Assembly (NCBI GenBank): GCA_003132865.1
Contig: PKYZ01000703.1
Coordinates: 15,080-21,266 of the forward strand
Reading direction: 5' to 3'
Source of the DNA: Bryobacterales bacterium
Lineage (GTDB): Bacteria > Acidobacteriota > Terriglobia > Bryobacterales > Bryobacteraceae
Length of the DNA: 6,187 bases
Made by a program: the position numbers and the translations under genes. Position 1 is the first letter of the stretch. Each line of letters starts with the position of its first letter. Below the pieces are notes generated by a model, which saw nothing but the letters and a program-made list of their open reading frames with translations, had not been told where the DNA came from and made no database searches. Positions 4,919-6,187 of this stretch are shown here, in pieces.

Positions 4919-6187
4919 GCAGGATCGGCTTACGTTTCACACCCCCGGATGAGAGCTACGACGGCTTCAAGTTCCGCATTGCGCGTACCCTGGCCTTGGT
5001 CTTCGGCTTCTTTACGGCCGTGTTTTTCATCAAGCACGTCTTGGTCTTTCACCCTGATCACACGGTGGGTCTTCTGCCGGAGCCCTTTCGCGTCATTTGG
5101 AATTATCTGCTCGCGTATTACTCGCGGACCTTAGCGGGCGCGCTGGAAGGGGTTTCAATATTGGCCGGTTTCGGAGCGGTTTTTTGGTTGAATTTGCCTA
5201 AACAGTATTTCGCCGGCCGTTATCGCGATTATGGAAAGGAAAGAGCCACTGCAGAGGCGAAGAGTCTAACTTTATTCCTCATTTTGATGGCGTTGAGCTT
5301 CGTTTTGCTGTCTGTGCCGTTTCTGACTCTCCATTTTCCGGGTTGGCTGTCTTTGCTCATGAAATACGGGCCTGTGGCCGCCGGCATACTCCAGTACCTG
5401 GCCATTATGCCCGAAATCCAGGGTATTGAGCGGGCTCCCGCCATCGACAGACTGGATTGGGACATGCGAAGTTTTGATTCGACACACCGTTCCACGCCCA
5501 ATCAGGCACTAGAAAAGGAACTGAAAGCGTGCTCCAGTCTTTTGTCGTCATCGGATCCGGATGCAGGCCGGCGCTTCTTGACGCAGGGCAGCACGACAGT
5601 TACCTGGAGCGGTATGGCCGCGCTCTTCAGAAATTTGGAAACCTTCCTGGGCGTGAGCGCCGAATCGATTACGTTGCACGACGGCGCCTCTCAGGCCCTC
5701 GAGTTTGCACTGGGCGAACTGCTCGATGCACGCGGCGCACAGCCAACAGTCATCCTGACGACCGACGCTGAACATCGCTCCGTACGCGCCGCTCTGGAAC
5801 AGCGCCTTCAGCCCATATACCGGTTCCGGCTCGAGACTGTTGCTCTCCAGAGTCTGCTCTGGACCAATGTTTCAGCCAGCGAGATCGTCTCAACACTGGT
5901 GAAGGTTTGCCTCGAAAAGAAAGCTGACATCGCGGTTCTGAGCCACGTATTCCCCGATACAGGCATGGTCCTTGACCTCAAAGAACTCATCGACACCGCA
6001 CGCAAAGAAGACCTCCACACTGTGTTCGCAATTGATGGCTCACAAGCCGTCGGCAACATCATGGTTAGCGATGACGCGTTCTTCCGTTCGGCCTACTATG
6101 CGTTTCCCGGCCACGGCTGGCTTTTGGGATCTCCGTCCATTGGCATCTTGGTTCGCAATGACTGGCTGCTGCGTGTTGCCGGCGGAG
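4915..6187 (+). CDS. Four-TM protein with class V aminotransferase-like domain lacking the PLP lysine (partial)
   Basis: The ATG overlaps the upstream stop (ATGA), with GAGGA (4906-4910) four bases before it. 424 complete codons are visible before the right edge. Predicted membrane segments lie at about residues 24-45, 73-94, 117-139 and 145-165. The Arg/Lys-rich N-terminus and the 96-116 loop indicate a cytoplasmic N-terminus and C-terminus. From about residue 215 the sequence reads as a class V aminotransferase (cysteine desulfurase / isopenicillin N epimerase type). It has a phosphate-loop G-A-S (257-259), E-H-R-S with the ring-stacking His (H287), S-H-V-F-P-D-T-G (343-350) and D-G-S-Q-A-V-G (374-380) with the pyridine-contacting Asp and Gln. 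At the active-site motif, normally G-H-K-W, it has G-H-G-W: the Schiff-base lysine is Gly401. A later G-x-G is S-I-G (408-410). Usual PLP chemistry is therefore unlikely, which makes this probably a pseudoenzyme with binding or signalling duty. The rest of the C-terminus is outside the window. Confidence 0.85.
   Translation, partial: MSRIGLRFTPPDESYDGFKFRIARTLALVFGFFTAVFFIKHVLVFHPDHTVGLLPEPFRVIWNYLLAYYSRTLAGALEGVSILAGFGAVFWLNLPKQYFAGRYRDYGKERATAEAKSLTLFLILMALSFVLLSVPFLTLHFPGWLSLLMKYGPVAAGILQYLAIMPEIQGIERAPAIDRLDWDMRSFDSTHRSTPNQALEKELKACSSLLSSSDPDAGRRFLTQGSTTVTWSGMAALFRNLETFLGVSAESITLHDGASQALEFALGELLDARGAQPTVILTTDAEHRSVRAALEQRLQPIYRFRLETVALQSLLWTNVSASEIVSTLVKVCLEKKADIAVLSHVFPDTGMVLDLKELIDTARKEDLHTVFAIDGSQAVGNIMVSDDAFFRSAYYAFPGHGWLLGSPSIGILVRNDWLLRVAGG

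Noticed and set aside
1..6187. CRISPR arrays, tRNA or rRNA genes, insertion-sequence ends
   Set aside because: No regularly spaced repeats, cloverleaf-like or rRNA-like stretches, transposase motifs or matching terminal inverted repeats were seen.

Overview
The window looks like a bacterial chromosome of fairly high GC. The polyhydroxyalkanoate (PHA) regulator begins with a K-K-Y-E-N-R-R-L-Y-D-T signature. That variant, together with a repeat-built phasin-like neighbour, reminds me of Acidobacteriota (Bryobacterales/Solibacterales type) more than of the classical Proteobacteria, but this is recall rather than a search and is held with low confidence.

Left half (1-2576): a compact PHA-granule locus. 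A divergent intergenic region at 1475-1571 separates a leftward pair from a rightward pair. The leftward pair is a six-repeat phasin-like protein followed by a GNAT acetyltransferase that runs off the left edge. The rightward pair is phaR followed by a two-CBS-domain protein. The intergenic region holds a near-consensus sigma70 promoter (TTGACA, 17 nt, TATACT) reading toward the phasin-like gene. Just downstream of its expected start site is a perfect palindrome containing CTGC-N3-GCAG, the form described for PhaR operators. The layout supports a switch in which PhaR represses the phasin-like gene, and probably itself, until granules titrate it away.

Middle (2577-3500): more than 900 bases in which I see no credible gene. 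It holds a few short hairpins, a 7-bp tandem duplication and short peptide-like scraps.

Right half (about 3500-6187): a second, unrelated unit reading rightward. An extended -10 promoter and an inverted repeat at the expected transcript start precede a 35-codon small ORF. That ORF ends in an amber codon, in frame with and two codons before the next gene. The next gene encodes a membrane-anchored type I periplasmic-binding-fold protein (413 aa). Its stop overlaps (ATGA) the start of a protein with four predicted membrane segments and a class V aminotransferase / cysteine-desulfurase-like domain, cut by the right edge. In the aminotransferase domain the PLP-contacting residues are recognisable, but the Schiff-base lysine of the His-Lys motif is glycine (Gly401).

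This pair is the best candidate for an undescribed system: a periplasmic ligand-binding module translationally coupled to a membrane-tethered cytoplasmic pseudo-aminotransferase. A sensing or signalling role is inference.
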